Virus record (IMG/VR): IMGVR_UViG_3300025154_000154
Span: 1 to 46,985 of that record
DNA: 46,985 bases
From: a virus
Direction: 5' to 3' (one strand)
The notes beneath the pieces were generated by a model that was not told the DNA's origin, made no database searches, and saw only the letters and a program-made list of their open reading frames with translations. A program made the translations under genes and the position numbers. Positions 24,845 through 32,555 of this stretch are shown piece after piece; the stretch's first letter is position 1, and each line of letters starts with the position of its first letter.

Positions 24845-24866
24845 GGTGTCATCCTACTTCCGTCAG

Positions 24867-24879
24867 GGGTGCGCCACCC
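24867..24879 (-). other. Inverted repeat in 49-base gap between internal protein genes
   Basis: GGGTG (24867-24871), CGC, CACCC (24875-24879). Next to it on the minus strand lies ACC, four bases, GGTATC (24880-24892), which matches the core of the 22-bp element found at 35272 and 5996. Both signals are short and may be coincidence. Confidence 0.3.
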
Positions 24880-24893
24880 GATACCGCCAGGTG

Positions 24894-25295
24894 TCAGCCG
24901 CCGAACACGCCGCCATACCACGAGTCGAACTGGCCCCCGCCCGCGGCCCGGAGCATGGGGTCGTTGCCGCCACTCGCTGCCGCGACGGGCCTCTTGAACG
25001 CGACCGCCTCAGCCTCCTTGGCGAGCCGGTTCTGCTCGTAGGTGGCCTGCCGCGCCAGCCTGTCGCGCTTCGCCTGGGCGGCCTCAGCCTCGTTGTAGGC
25101 GTCCTTGGCGCGCTTGGCCCCGAGGAGCCCGCCCGCGACGGCCCCGGCGACGGCGCCGACGACGCCACCCACAACGGTCCCGATGGGCCCCGCCGCGGTT
25201 CCCACGGTCGCGCCGAGCGCCGCACCCTGCCCGGCACCGCTCAGCGCGCCCTGCGTGGCTCCTGCCCGTGCTGCCTCCTGTTCTTCCGTCGGCAT
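24894..25295 (-). CDS. Glycine-zipper membrane-active internal protein
   Basis: 133 aa, ATG with a perfect AGGAGG. Residues about 15-60 form a continuous glycine/alanine/valine stretch with small residues every fourth position (GGVVGAVAGAVAGGLLGA), the pattern of glycine-zipper membrane helices. A charged helix rich in Arg, Ala and Glu follows. The tag NDPMLRAAGG (24942-24962) and an aromatic tail (FDSWYGGVFGG) close the protein. A small glycine-zipper protein beside the core proteins could help form the ejection channel through the host membrane. This role is inferred. Confidence 0.65.
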   Translation of the reverse strand: MPTEEQEAARAGATQGALSGAGQGAALGATVGTAAGPIGTVVGGVVGAVAGAVAGGLLGAKRAKDAYNEAEAAQAKRDRLARQATYEQNRLAKEAEAVAFKRPVAAASGGNDPMLRAAGGGQFDSWYGGVFGG

Positions 25296-25304
25296 CGCGA
25301 CCTC

Positions 25305-26138
25305 CTACACCGGCACCAGGATACCCGTGAACGTCCCAAAGAAGGTATCCGTATCCGCCCCGGTCTTCCCCTGGAGGCGCACGATGGAGCCGGCCGGGAT
25401 CGCCTCCACGCCCTCGAAGTCGAACGTGGACCACACGCCCGCCGCCACGCCCCACAGGGCGATGGTGCGCCACACGCTGCCCGTCGCCTTGACCTGGAGG
25501 CGTGCGGCACCGACCGCCGTGGTGTCGAGCATCCCGACGCGGGCCCGGTCGAGCACCAGGACGTAGCCCGTCGGCACCCGGTCCCAGGCGTGCTGGATCT
25601 CGCCGGTGAAGTCGTCGCTACTCGCCGTGAGCTTCGCCCAGGTCGTGCCCTTGTTCGCGGTCCCGAAGCTGATGACGCCTGCCTGTGCGGCGGCTGAACC
25701 CACCGAGGCGGGCCGGGCGTAGAGGATGGCGTCGTAGAGGTATGCCGAGGCGACGACGGTGGTGCCGTTCATGGACACCGTCTCCTCGACGAGGGCGCCC
25801 GTGGTCGCCTGGATGCCGCCCAGCGTGACGGTCCGCACCCCGGTCCCTGCTGCGGTGTCGGCAGCCTCGGCGCTCCACACGTAGACGGTGGCGGCGCTTG
25901 GCTGAACCACCGTGCCGTCGCCCTGGTTGGCGATGTCCTTGTAGGCGGTCCCAATGCCAGCCAGGACGCCCGTGCGCCTCACCACGAGGCGCCTGCCCGG
26001 GGAGCGCCCAGCCGCCACCGAGGCCCGGTCGAAGTCGCGCACGGCCCTGTCGCGGGTGACAGCCTGGATGGGCACGGCCACCTGGACGACGCGCACGTCG
26101 CTGGTGTCCTTGCGGCTCTGACCGTCACGCCACGTCAC
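25305..26138 (-). CDS. Putative virion structural protein
   Basis: 277 aa, GTG start with GAGGTG upstream. The N-terminus is basic with several arginines (about residues 28-55), followed by beta-type sequence rich in Thr, Val, Ala and Gly (VRTVTLGGIQATTGALVEETVSM). No tag motif, no membrane segment, no catalytic residues. It lies between tail genes and internal-protein genes and is the minus-strand neighbour of the reverse-oriented lipoprotein gene, with which it shares a divergent 76-base gap. Probably a head or tail surface component; family unknown. Confidence 0.65.
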   Translation of the reverse strand: MTWRDGQSRKDTSDVRVVQVAVPIQAVTRDRAVRDFDRASVAAGRSPGRRLVVRRTGVLAGIGTAYKDIANQGDGTVVQPSAATVYVWSAEAADTAAGTGVRTVTLGGIQATTGALVEETVSMNGTTVVASAYLYDAILYARPASVGSAAAQAGVISFGTANKGTTWAKLTASSDDFTGEIQHAWDRVPTGYVLVLDRARVGMLDTTAVGAARLQVKATGSVWRTIALWGVAAGVWSTFDFEGVEAIPAGSIVRLQGKTGADTDTFFGTFTGILVPV

Positions 26139-26155
26139 GATGCACCTCGGTCGCG

Positions 26156-26184
26156 TTGCAGCCCGTGATGGCGGGCGCTACCTT
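26156..26184 (+). promoter_or_regulatory. Weak promoter candidate for the reverse-oriented lipoprotein gene
   Basis: TTGCAG (26156-26161), 17 bases, TACCTT (26179-26184) upstream of the plus-strand gene. Each hexamer matches the sigma70 consensus in only three positions. A small inverted repeat GCCCG/CGGGC (26161-26165 and 26172-26176) lies in the spacer and could be an operator or an intrinsic hairpin. Confidence 0.25.
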
Positions 26185-26214
26185 GAGGGTGAACCGAGGA
26201 TACGGAGGTGTCTC

Positions 26215-26547
26215 GTGATTCACTACCTGCTTGTGGCGGTTGTTCTGACGGCGTGCGACGACGCGGCCGACGAGGTGGAAGTCGAGGTCGTCGAGGAGTG
26301 CCCGACGTTCGAGGCTCGGGCGAACCGGTGTCCCAACGGCGACCCGGACTGCTGCGAGGCGGCCGGATTCGATGACTGCGGGTGGGGCATGTTCCCGGTC
26401 GCAGTGAGTCACGATCCGGACAGCGACTGCCAGCGCGCCTACTGTGCGGCGTACTCGGACAACGGGGCGGGGTGCTGCTCGAGCTCCAGCTACAACGACT
26501 ACTTCTACAATTGCGACTGCGTGGGGTTCCACTACGAGGGCGAGTAG
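26215..26547 (+). CDS. Cysteine-rich lipoprotein, moron-like
   Basis: The only plus-strand gene supported in the window. It has a GTG start at 26215 with GGAGG six bases upstream; an ATG at 26140 in frame has no ribosome site. 110 aa. Residues 2-14 (IHYLLVAVVLTAC) form a short hydrophobic signal ending in the lipobox LTAC, predicting lipidation at C14. The mature part is acidic at first (DDAADEVEVEVVEE) and then contains eleven cysteines, several as CC or CxC pairs, separated by Gly, Asp, Ser and Tyr. It ends two bases from the convergent stop of the neighbouring tail gene and is divergent from the gene on its left. Such inserted, independently oriented genes are typical morons, often altering the lysogen surface. 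Function unknown. Confidence 0.75.
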   Translation: MIHYLLVAVVLTACDDAADEVEVEVVEECPTFEARANRCPNGDPDCCEAAGFDDCGWGMFPVAVSHDPDSDCQRAYCAAYSDNGAGCCSSSSYNDYFYNCDCVGFHYEGE

Positions 26548-26549
26548 GA

Positions 26550-27239
26550 TCATCGGTACACCACGCGCACGATGATCGCACGGGCGCGGACCCAGGCGAA
26601 CTTCCATAACCTGGCGGTTCCGCCGTTGTGGATCATGTAGCAAGCCACGCCGAAGGAATGACGCCCACGGGTGATGCCGGTCCAGCGTCCCTCCAAGAAG
26701 TGCCATTGGCGGTATGCGTCGTTTGTGGCCACCGTGGTGCCGGTGTTGTAGATGCGGCGCGCCCCGCCGGTCCACGCCGTAGCGGAGAAACTCTCATTGG
26801 GATCACGGAAAAGGGCGAACCTGGCTGCCTCGTTTGCGCCCGCCGCGGCAGTTCCCTCTTGCTCGTAGGCGTGAAAGCACGCCCGCACGATGACCTTGGC
26901 CGTGCTCTCAGTGGTCGACGGCTGCACGTCGACGGTGCGCCACAGGCCGGGAATGGGTGTCCAGGCGTTCTGGAGCACGTCGTCGGCGATGACAAACCCC
27001 TCGAGCCTGTCGTCCGTCACGGTGTTGTGGTTGATCTCGCATGTCTGCATCACGGCGCGTTGGGGTGTGGGGATGAAGTCGGGCCGGATGACGTTGGCGC
27101 TGCTCACGAACGGGGTGGCGTCGTAGTCGGCCGCCACGATGCCGCCATTGAGCCACGTCTCGACCTCGTCGACGCGGGACAGCAGGCCAGCAGCGGTGAG
27201 GGTGTCGCCACCTGCGTAGGCGGTGAGGGTGACGGGCAT
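26550..27239 (-). CDS. Tail-associated structural protein 3
   Basis: 229 aa. The ATG at 27239 overlaps the upstream stop (TAATG). The N-terminus contains a helix-like stretch (LLSRVDEVETWLNGG) followed by DYDATPFVSSANVIRPDF, a layout often seen at the base of fibre or tail-tip proteins. The rest is beta-rich with several tryptophans. It ends head-on with the lipoprotein gene, so antisense transcription from that gene could affect it. Third of three consecutive genes of similar size and N-terminal layout. Family not recognised. Confidence 0.65.
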   Translation of the reverse strand: MPVTLTAYAGGDTLTAAGLLSRVDEVETWLNGGIVAADYDATPFVSSANVIRPDFIPTPQRAVMQTCEINHNTVTDDRLEGFVIADDVLQNAWTPIPGLWRTVDVQPSTTESTAKVIVRACFHAYEQEGTAAAGANEAARFALFRDPNESFSATAWTGGARRIYNTGTTVATNDAYRQWHFLEGRWTGITRGRHSFGVACYMIHNGGTARLWKFAWVRARAIIVRVVYR

Positions 27240-27832
27240 TAGCGGAGGATCCTCTCGACGTAAAACGTCACGTCCTGGATGTCGATCTGCACGGCCCCAA
27301 TCGACCACGCGTAGAGTGCATACCACCGCTTATCTGTCGTGCTACCAGTGGTGTCGCGGGTGCTCATTCCGCCGCTAAACCATTTGTCGTCAATGCCCGC
27401 GTAGGTGCGCTGCGTCTGGTCCAACTGCGCAAACACCCCAATGCCGACCGCTCCGTCGTCGGAGTACCACAGCGAGAACTCGTGGTCATCGGCGCACTTA
27501 TGTTCAAACACGCAGCGGACGATCGTTTCGTAATCCGCGTCGTCGCCAATGAAGAAGAATCCGATCTCGATATTGACGCCGCCGATTTGTACCGGGACCG
27601 GAAACGCTGACACCACGGTACCGGCTGCATCGTCGGCGTAGACGCGGGGCACCGTATCCATGCCGTCGTTCACGGCGTCGACAGCAATGTTCCGTCGGTC
27701 AATCCCCTCCTGGGCGATGTTGACGGCGCCGATGTCGCCGCTCTGCGTGTTCCACGCAGTCTGCGTGGTGTTGAGGGCGGCGATCTCGCCGTCGTCGCGC
27801 TTCAGGATCTCGGTGACGGTGACGCGTGCCAT
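27239..27832 (-). CDS. Tail-associated structural protein 2
   Basis: 197 aa, ATG at 27832 overlapping the upstream stop as TGATG. The N-terminus again has a helical segment followed by IAQEGIDRRNIAVDAVNDG, the pattern that anchors fibre subunits (an 'EGID..NI' motif). A beta-rich C-terminal part with aromatic residues follows (FFFIGDDADYETIVRC, WFSGGMSTRD). It is likely a small fibre or tail-tip subunit. No enzymatic motif. Confidence 0.65.
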   Translation of the reverse strand: MARVTVTEILKRDDGEIAALNTTQTAWNTQSGDIGAVNIAQEGIDRRNIAVDAVNDGMDTVPRVYADDAAGTVVSAFPVPVQIGGVNIEIGFFFIGDDADYETIVRCVFEHKCADDHEFSLWYSDDGAVGIGVFAQLDQTQRTYAGIDDKWFSGGMSTRDTTGSTTDKRWYALYAWSIGAVQIDIQDVTFYVERILR

Positions 27833-28398
27833 CAGTGCCCCCGCCACACGGCGATGAGTTCAACCAGGTCCAGAACGCAGTTGTCGCCCGTGGGGCTCGT
27901 CGAATCAGTCAACCATGTTCGCGCCTGAACGGTGATGGTTGCTGTTCCTGCCCCCACGGTGGCCTCCCCGAACAGGAACGTCGACCACGGATCCAGCGCC
28001 CCGGCGAATTGCGGCGCGAGCGCCACCTCGGTACCCGCGCAGACGATCCGGAACGCCACGTTGTTGCTACTGCTGCCGGTGGTCCATGCCCACGTCCCGC
28101 CCCATTCAATCTCGATAACGCCATCCGACGGCACTTCGATCGACATGGTCTGGACGGTCTGCCAACCGATACGCTGCCCGTCGATCGATGCCCCGCCCGG
28201 GTCGGCGGTGATATCGCCAGCGATGACGTTGAACGTGCCCGGCACGATGTCCTCGGTGTCGACGGACACCTCGGGCAGGTTGTCGCGGTCGACGTGGCCG
28301 TTGAACTCGGCGGCGAGGGCGGCGTGGTTGAGGTTCCAGTCGCGGGCGTCGGCGACATCGCCGGCCTCGACATGCCTCACGCGGTACCGGAACGCCAT
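27832..28398 (-). CDS. Tail-associated structural protein 1
   Basis: 188 aa, ATG overlapping the nozzle gene stop (TGATG). It begins with RYRVRHVEAGDVADARDWN, a helix, then FNGHVDRDNLPE, equivalent to the 'GHID..NL' joint of many phage fibre N-termini. The body is beta-rich (GTFNVIAGDITADPGG; IEVPSDGVIEIEWGGTWAW). It follows directly on the nozzle-like gene, which supports attachment to the tail. Similar layout to the next two genes, with little direct identity. Confidence 0.65.
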   Translation of the reverse strand: MAFRYRVRHVEAGDVADARDWNLNHAALAAEFNGHVDRDNLPEVSVDTEDIVPGTFNVIAGDITADPGGASIDGQRIGWQTVQTMSIEVPSDGVIEIEWGGTWAWTTGSSSNNVAFRIVCAGTEVALAPQFAGALDPWSTFLFGEATVGAGTATITVQARTWLTDSTSPTGDNCVLDLVELIAVWRGH

Positions 28399-30572
28399 CA
28401 GACCGACCCCCCGCCGAAGTTGTCGGTGAGCGGCACGATCCGGCGCTCGCCCTTGACTTCCAACTCCCAGCCGAGGATCTGCACCCGCCGCCCGGCCGGG
28501 GTGAAGGCGAGTTGAAGTTCGGACATCGGGCCGTCGTTCATCGTCGAGAAGTTCCACCACACCACGACCGGCCGGTGTTCCGCCCAGGTCCACGTCACCG
28601 CCACCACGCCCGTCGACCCCAGCACGGCCGAGTCGTAGCGCGGCATCATCGACACGGAGGAGTCGGACGGGTCCACGGCGCCGTCGTCGAGCGGGTACAT
28701 CTGGTCGTGGAGCAGGTAGGCGTTGCCGGACTCCGAGCGGGCGGCGTCGAAGCTCACCTCCATGCCACGGTTCACGGTGTAGGTCGCCCGGATGTCGTTC
28801 TCGCCGTAGCCGACGCAGTAGATCCCGATGCGGTGCGCCTCCACCGCGCGCCAGAGCGAGGCGAAGTTGATGTGTACCGTCTCGTACAGCGGCTCGATGT
28901 CCCACACGCCGCCCTTGTCGGACCACCCCGGGGAGTAGACGTGCAGGCCGGGCGTGCTGGCGGTGTTGCTCGACCCGAAGATCAGGTAGCCACGGTGGTC
29001 GGCCGTCTCGATGATGGCGCCGATGGGGTAGTTCTCGCGGTAGGACCAGGCACCGATCTCGTAGTGGTAGACGAGGACGCGGGTGGGGTAGGTCTCGCTG
29101 AGCGTCGGGATGGCTACCCACCATTCCTTGTCAGCGTGGTAGACGGCGCTGCGGACGTTGGCGAGGGCCGAGGTGTTGACGCGCTCCCACTCGTCGGGGA
29201 GCTGCGTGCCGAGGTTCACCACGCGCGTCGTCGTGCCGGTGTTCTCGAGCGCACCTTCGAGCAGCTTGATGCCACCCGTGCCGATGAAGGCCACGCCGAG
29301 CCCGGGGATCTCGCTGACGCAGCCAGGCCCGCCCGCACCGTCGTTCAGCGTGAGCGTCTGCGAGTAGAACCCGTTCACCGGGTCGCCTTTGATCAGGTAG
29401 ATGCCCCGCTCCTTGAAGACGACCACCGCGTTCTTCGTGGGGTAGAGGCACGTCGGCGAACCGCCCACGCCGTCGGACAGCGGGAAGCGGTTGTCGGGTG
29501 GGAAGACCTCGGGCATCCCGGGCGCGCTGTAGTAGACGCCGCCGTAGGTCGCCGTCGCCACGAACATCGTGTTCTTGAAGGTGCAGAGGAGCGTGGCGTT
29601 CGTCGGCCACGGCCCAAAGTCGAGCTCGTCGACCGCCGCCCCGAGCTGCGCATCCGGCTTCACGTCCATGAAGATCCGGGTCACGTTGTCGAGGATGGTG
29701 GTCAGGTAGTAGAAGTTCTCGCCGCCGCTCAGGGCCAGCGGGTAGCCGTCGGCGTCGAGGATGTCCTGGGTGCGGTAGACGACCCTTCCCACCACGCTCT
29801 CGTCGCCCGTGGGCACGTCGACAGTCAAGAAGTGGCGACTTCCTGCCGCGTTGGTGAACGTCACCATGCCGCTGGCAACGCTCAACGGCGACAACTGCCC
29901 GCGATCGTTGAGGAACGCCACCTTGTACCGGACCCCGCTGGCGGTGTCGTATTTGCCGAGCCCAATGGTGTCCGACTCGGTCTGGTTGGTGATCGAGCCT
30001 GTTGACACGTTTTTGTTGGCGGCGTAGCCGCTCGGCGGCGGCGGCGGCGACAGGAACCCGGCCCGGTCCGCCTTGCGCCCGTCGAAGACGAGGGCGTCGG
30101 ACGCCCCGGTCACCATGTAGCAGAGGTTCCCCCAGGTCTGGTACTGCGGGCCCCACCACACGCCGTCAACGCTGGCGATGGACCGTGCTGTGCCGTTGAA
30201 CAGGTCGCCGTCGATGTAGTAGATGTCGCTATGGTTGCCGTCCGGGGCCAGGCTGCCGTTGAAGTAGCTCCACCGCCCGGACTCCGTGGTGTAGAGCAGC
30301 CACTGCACCACGCCCGAGTGCTGGGCGAACCAGTGCAACGACGTGATCCGCGACTCGCTGTCGTAGCTGTTGACGCTGACGGTCGCCTCGCCCTGGACCT
30401 CGTCGTAGTTGTTGGTCAGGTTGCGAAACCCGCCCGCGTCCTGCCAGCCGTCCTTCGGGTTCCAACGCATGTCGCGGATGCGCGCGGCGAACTCGCGGGA
30501 CGGCGACCACCGCTGGTCCATGCCCCGGAGCGGGCGGGCCTCGATGATGCTGGTGTCCTTGGGGTCGAGCAC
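28398..30572 (-). CDS. Tail nozzle-like protein (T7 gp12-like position)
   Basis: 724 aa, GTG start with AGGAA upstream. Beta-propeller-like throughout. It begins with a P-L-x-G-M-D-x-R segment (residues 14-22), has several W/Y-rich blades, and contains KNAVVVFKERGIYLIKGD, a phrase typical of phage nozzle/stabilisation proteins, near residue 390. The gene follows the adaptor-like gene, as gene 12 follows gene 11 in T7. In that system the protein forms the distal tail nozzle and receives fibres. Function inferred from order, size and fold impression. Confidence 0.75.
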   Translation of the reverse strand: MLDPKDTSIIEARPLRGMDQRWSPSREFAARIRDMRWNPKDGWQDAGGFRNLTNNYDEVQGEATVSVNSYDSESRITSLHWFAQHSGVVQWLLYTTESGRWSYFNGSLAPDGNHSDIYYIDGDLFNGTARSIASVDGVWWGPQYQTWGNLCYMVTGASDALVFDGRKADRAGFLSPPPPPSGYAANKNVSTGSITNQTESDTIGLGKYDTASGVRYKVAFLNDRGQLSPLSVASGMVTFTNAAGSRHFLTVDVPTGDESVVGRVVYRTQDILDADGYPLALSGGENFYYLTTILDNVTRIFMDVKPDAQLGAAVDELDFGPWPTNATLLCTFKNTMFVATATYGGVYYSAPGMPEVFPPDNRFPLSDGVGGSPTCLYPTKNAVVVFKERGIYLIKGDPVNGFYSQTLTLNDGAGGPGCVSEIPGLGVAFIGTGGIKLLEGALENTGTTTRVVNLGTQLPDEWERVNTSALANVRSAVYHADKEWWVAIPTLSETYPTRVLVYHYEIGAWSYRENYPIGAIIETADHRGYLIFGSSNTASTPGLHVYSPGWSDKGGVWDIEPLYETVHINFASLWRAVEAHRIGIYCVGYGENDIRATYTVNRGMEVSFDAARSESGNAYLLHDQMYPLDDGAVDPSDSSVSMMPRYDSAVLGSTGVVAVTWTWAEHRPVVVWWNFSTMNDGPMSELQLAFTPAGRRVQILGWELEVKGERRIVPLTDNFGGGSV

Positions 30573-30581
30573 GGGCGCTTC

Positions 30582-31892
30582 CTACGAGATGGACGGGGTG
30601 CCGAGGTTGCGGTCGCGGGGGCTCACCCACCGGGATTCGAGCTGGTCCTCCTTCCACGAGCTCATGCGGTACCGCTCGTCGATCTTGGTCATCGAGGCCT
30701 TGAGGTTGTCGAGCGCCTCCATCGCCCTGGCGTAGTAGGCGCGGCGGTCGTCGCCCTTGAGGATGTCGGCCAGGACCGAGTTGACGAGGTAGTCCGACAC
30801 GGCAGAGGGGCCGAGCGGGGCGTCGGCCTTGCTCTGGAACGGGCGAGGCCTGAACCAGAGACGCAGGCTGATGGTGCGGTCCTCGTCGGCGGTGTAGTAG
30901 AGGCGGACGGTCTGCCTGGTGCCCTCAGGGTTGTCGTAGACCACGTCGTCGTAGGTGGCGGCGTAGGTCGGCAGCATCGTCGTGTCCGAGATGCCTGCGG
31001 CGGCCTGGGTGCCGGTGATGGTGCGGATCGCCATCCAGCGGCCGCGCTTGGTGATGTCGCGCCGGTAGACCCGGATGCGCAGGCCCGTCTCGACGAGGCC
31101 GGTGCCGGGGTTGTGGCGGATCTCCTCGAAGCCGGAGAGGTCGACCTGGTCCTGGCTCCCGGTGAGGGTGATCTGCGCCTCGGGGCTCGGCGCGGATTCG
31201 AGCCCGGCGCCCATGATGGTGTAGCGGTACTCGTAGGTACGCAGGGATAGCGCGCCCGACGTGTTCGCCGCCAAGGTCGGCGCCTCGAAGGGCGGCCGGC
31301 GCTGCTTGCTATCGTCCTCGATGGCCCACTGCGGCCGGCCGGTGGTGCTGCGCTTGAGCGTCTCCATCTCCTCGGTGAGCCGCCCGACGGAGGGGATCTT
31401 GCCCCAGCCGTCCGTCTCGCGGTCGTCCCGGTAGCCGAGCACCTGGATGGTGTCGCTGGGCAGCAGGTACTTCCAGAACTTGATGGTCCACGCAGTCCGC
31501 TCGGTGCCAGCCAGGGCCACGCTGACCGGGGCGTCCAAATAGATGTAGCCGTTCGCCGTGTCGACCTGGACGATCTCGTACTCGGTGCCGTCCTCGTGGA
31601 TCCAGGTGCCCTGCCCGGCCCAACTCGCGTTGAGCCAGGTCGGGTCCGTCGTCTCGAGGCGGCGGAGGTTGAGCGTGGTGCTGCCGAGCGAAATCGTCGC
31701 GGCTGGGTTGATCTGGGCGTAGAGGGGCAGCGTCGTCGTTCGGATGAAGAACTCGTAGGGCGGCGCGCTCTCGGCGAGGCTGTTGTACTTGTTCTGGAGT
31801 CGGCGCACGAACGAGTCGGTGTAGGTCTTGAGATCAGGGTTGAACATGATCTCGTCGTGCAGTTCCTGGACCATGCGGCCGAGCGTGCGCAT
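30582..31892 (-). CDS. Tail adaptor/tubular protein A-like
   Basis: 436 aa. The ATG at 31892 has GGAG seven bases upstream; a TTG directly before it is less likely. The helical N-terminal segment (LGRMVQELHDEI ... YTDSFVRRLQNKYNSLAE) and C-terminal helices (SDYLVNSVLADILKGDDRRAYYARAMEALD) are arranged like gp11/adaptor proteins that line the portal. A central beta domain near residues 205-310 with YEYRYTIMGAGLESAPSP resembles a fibronectin-type insertion. Placement between decoration-like and nozzle-like genes supports the tail-tube adaptor role. Confidence 0.7.
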   Translation of the reverse strand: MRTLGRMVQELHDEIMFNPDLKTYTDSFVRRLQNKYNSLAESAPPYEFFIRTTTLPLYAQINPAATISLGSTTLNLRRLETTDPTWLNASWAGQGTWIHEDGTEYEIVQVDTANGYIYLDAPVSVALAGTERTAWTIKFWKYLLPSDTIQVLGYRDDRETDGWGKIPSVGRLTEEMETLKRSTTGRPQWAIEDDSKQRRPPFEAPTLAANTSGALSLRTYEYRYTIMGAGLESAPSPEAQITLTGSQDQVDLSGFEEIRHNPGTGLVETGLRIRVYRRDITKRGRWMAIRTITGTQAAAGISDTTMLPTYAATYDDVVYDNPEGTRQTVRLYYTADEDRTISLRLWFRPRPFQSKADAPLGPSAVSDYLVNSVLADILKGDDRRAYYARAMEALDNLKASMTKIDERYRMSSWKEDQLESRWVSPRDRNLGTPSIS

Positions 31893-31911
31893 CAAGACAC
31901 TCCAGACGAAG

Positions 31912-31949
31912 GCGCCCGGCGCCCCGCGGAGGACGAGGTCGCCGGGCGC
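31912..31949 (-). terminator. Stem-loop between decoration-like and tail adaptor genes
   Basis: Perfect 10-bp arms GCGCCCGGCG (31912-31921) and CGCCGGGCGC (31940-31949) with an 18-base loop, in the 90-base gap ahead of the tail gene. No U-tract. Candidate attenuator or RNA-processing/stability hairpin. Confidence 0.4.
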
Positions 31950-31982
31950 GGCGAGGACCAGCCCGAGGGGGCCGGCACAGGA

Positions 31983-32483
31983 TCAGTTCCCGTCGATCGC
32001 GAACTCGATGACGTCGTACTCCACCTCGAAGTAGATGGGGGAGTCGCCGGTGGTGAGGTCGGCATTGCTCACGGTGAGCACGAGCGCGGCGTTCTCGACG
32101 GGGACGATGGCCTCGGGCGTGGCGACGGCGGCCGATGCGGGCTTGACGATGACGTGCTCGTCGTTCGTCTGGTCCACGAACCCGGTCATCTCGATGCTCG
32201 CCACTTCCTGCCCGGAGGCGTTCGTGTAGCGGATCTCCATGTCGTCGGTGCTGGCGGTGCCGATGACGTAGACGGCCGAGTTGTAGTCGAGGAAGAGGTG
32301 GGCCTCCTTGAAGACGAGCGCCTTGCCCGAACCGGGCGCGGCAACCAGCGTCTTCGGCGTGTCCTTGAGGTCAAGGACCTGCGCCGAGGTGATGGTGCCC
32401 TTGGCGAGTTGCGTGCCACCGAAGCCGGGGAACACGCTGGTACCGAGGACGCCGTCGGACTTGTACGGAACGGTTGAGGACAT
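31983..32483 (-). CDS. Head decoration-like protein
   Basis: 166 aa, ATG with GGAG about nine bases upstream. Compact beta sequence with no helix-forming blocks. It starts VPYKSDGVLGTSVFPGFGG and continues with strands such as KALVFKEAHLFLDYNSAVYVIG. It lies directly after the major capsid gene and is flanked by hairpins on both sides, so its level may be set separately. Size and place fit a capsid-stabilising or decoration protein, but a tail-tube-type protein cannot be excluded. Confidence 0.6.
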   Translation of the reverse strand: MSSTVPYKSDGVLGTSVFPGFGGTQLAKGTITSAQVLDLKDTPKTLVAAPGSGKALVFKEAHLFLDYNSAVYVIGTASTDDMEIRYTNASGQEVASIEMTGFVDQTNDEHVIVKPASAAVATPEAIVPVENAALVLTVSNADLTTGDSPIYFEVEYDVIEFAIDGN

Positions 32484-32521
32484 TGGGGTCGACTCCGAGA
32501 TGAAGGGGATGGAGAGGGTTC

Positions 32522-32549
32522 GCGCCGACCGTCACGCGACGGTCGGCGC
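32522..32549 (-). terminator. Strong hairpin directly after the capsid gene
   Basis: Perfect 12-bp inverted repeat (GCGCCGACCGTC at 32522-32533, GACGGTCGGCGC at 32538-32549) with a 4-base loop. It begins about six bases after the capsid stop codon. No clear U-tract follows, so termination may be partial. In T7 the late terminator is likewise directly behind the capsid gene. Confidence 0.6.
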
Positions 32550-32555
32550 TGGAGA

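Noticed and set aside
26140-26214. Upstream in-frame extension of the lipoprotein gene to the ATG at 26140
   Set aside because: There is no ribosome site there, whereas the GTG at 26215 has GGAGG and puts a hydrophobic signal with a lipobox right at the N-terminus.
26125-26775. Minus-strand frame across the lipoprotein gene
   Set aside because: It overlaps the coding end of the tail gene at 26550-27239, is rich in Arg, Val and His without structure, and has no ribosome site. It is a shadow of the plus-strand gene.
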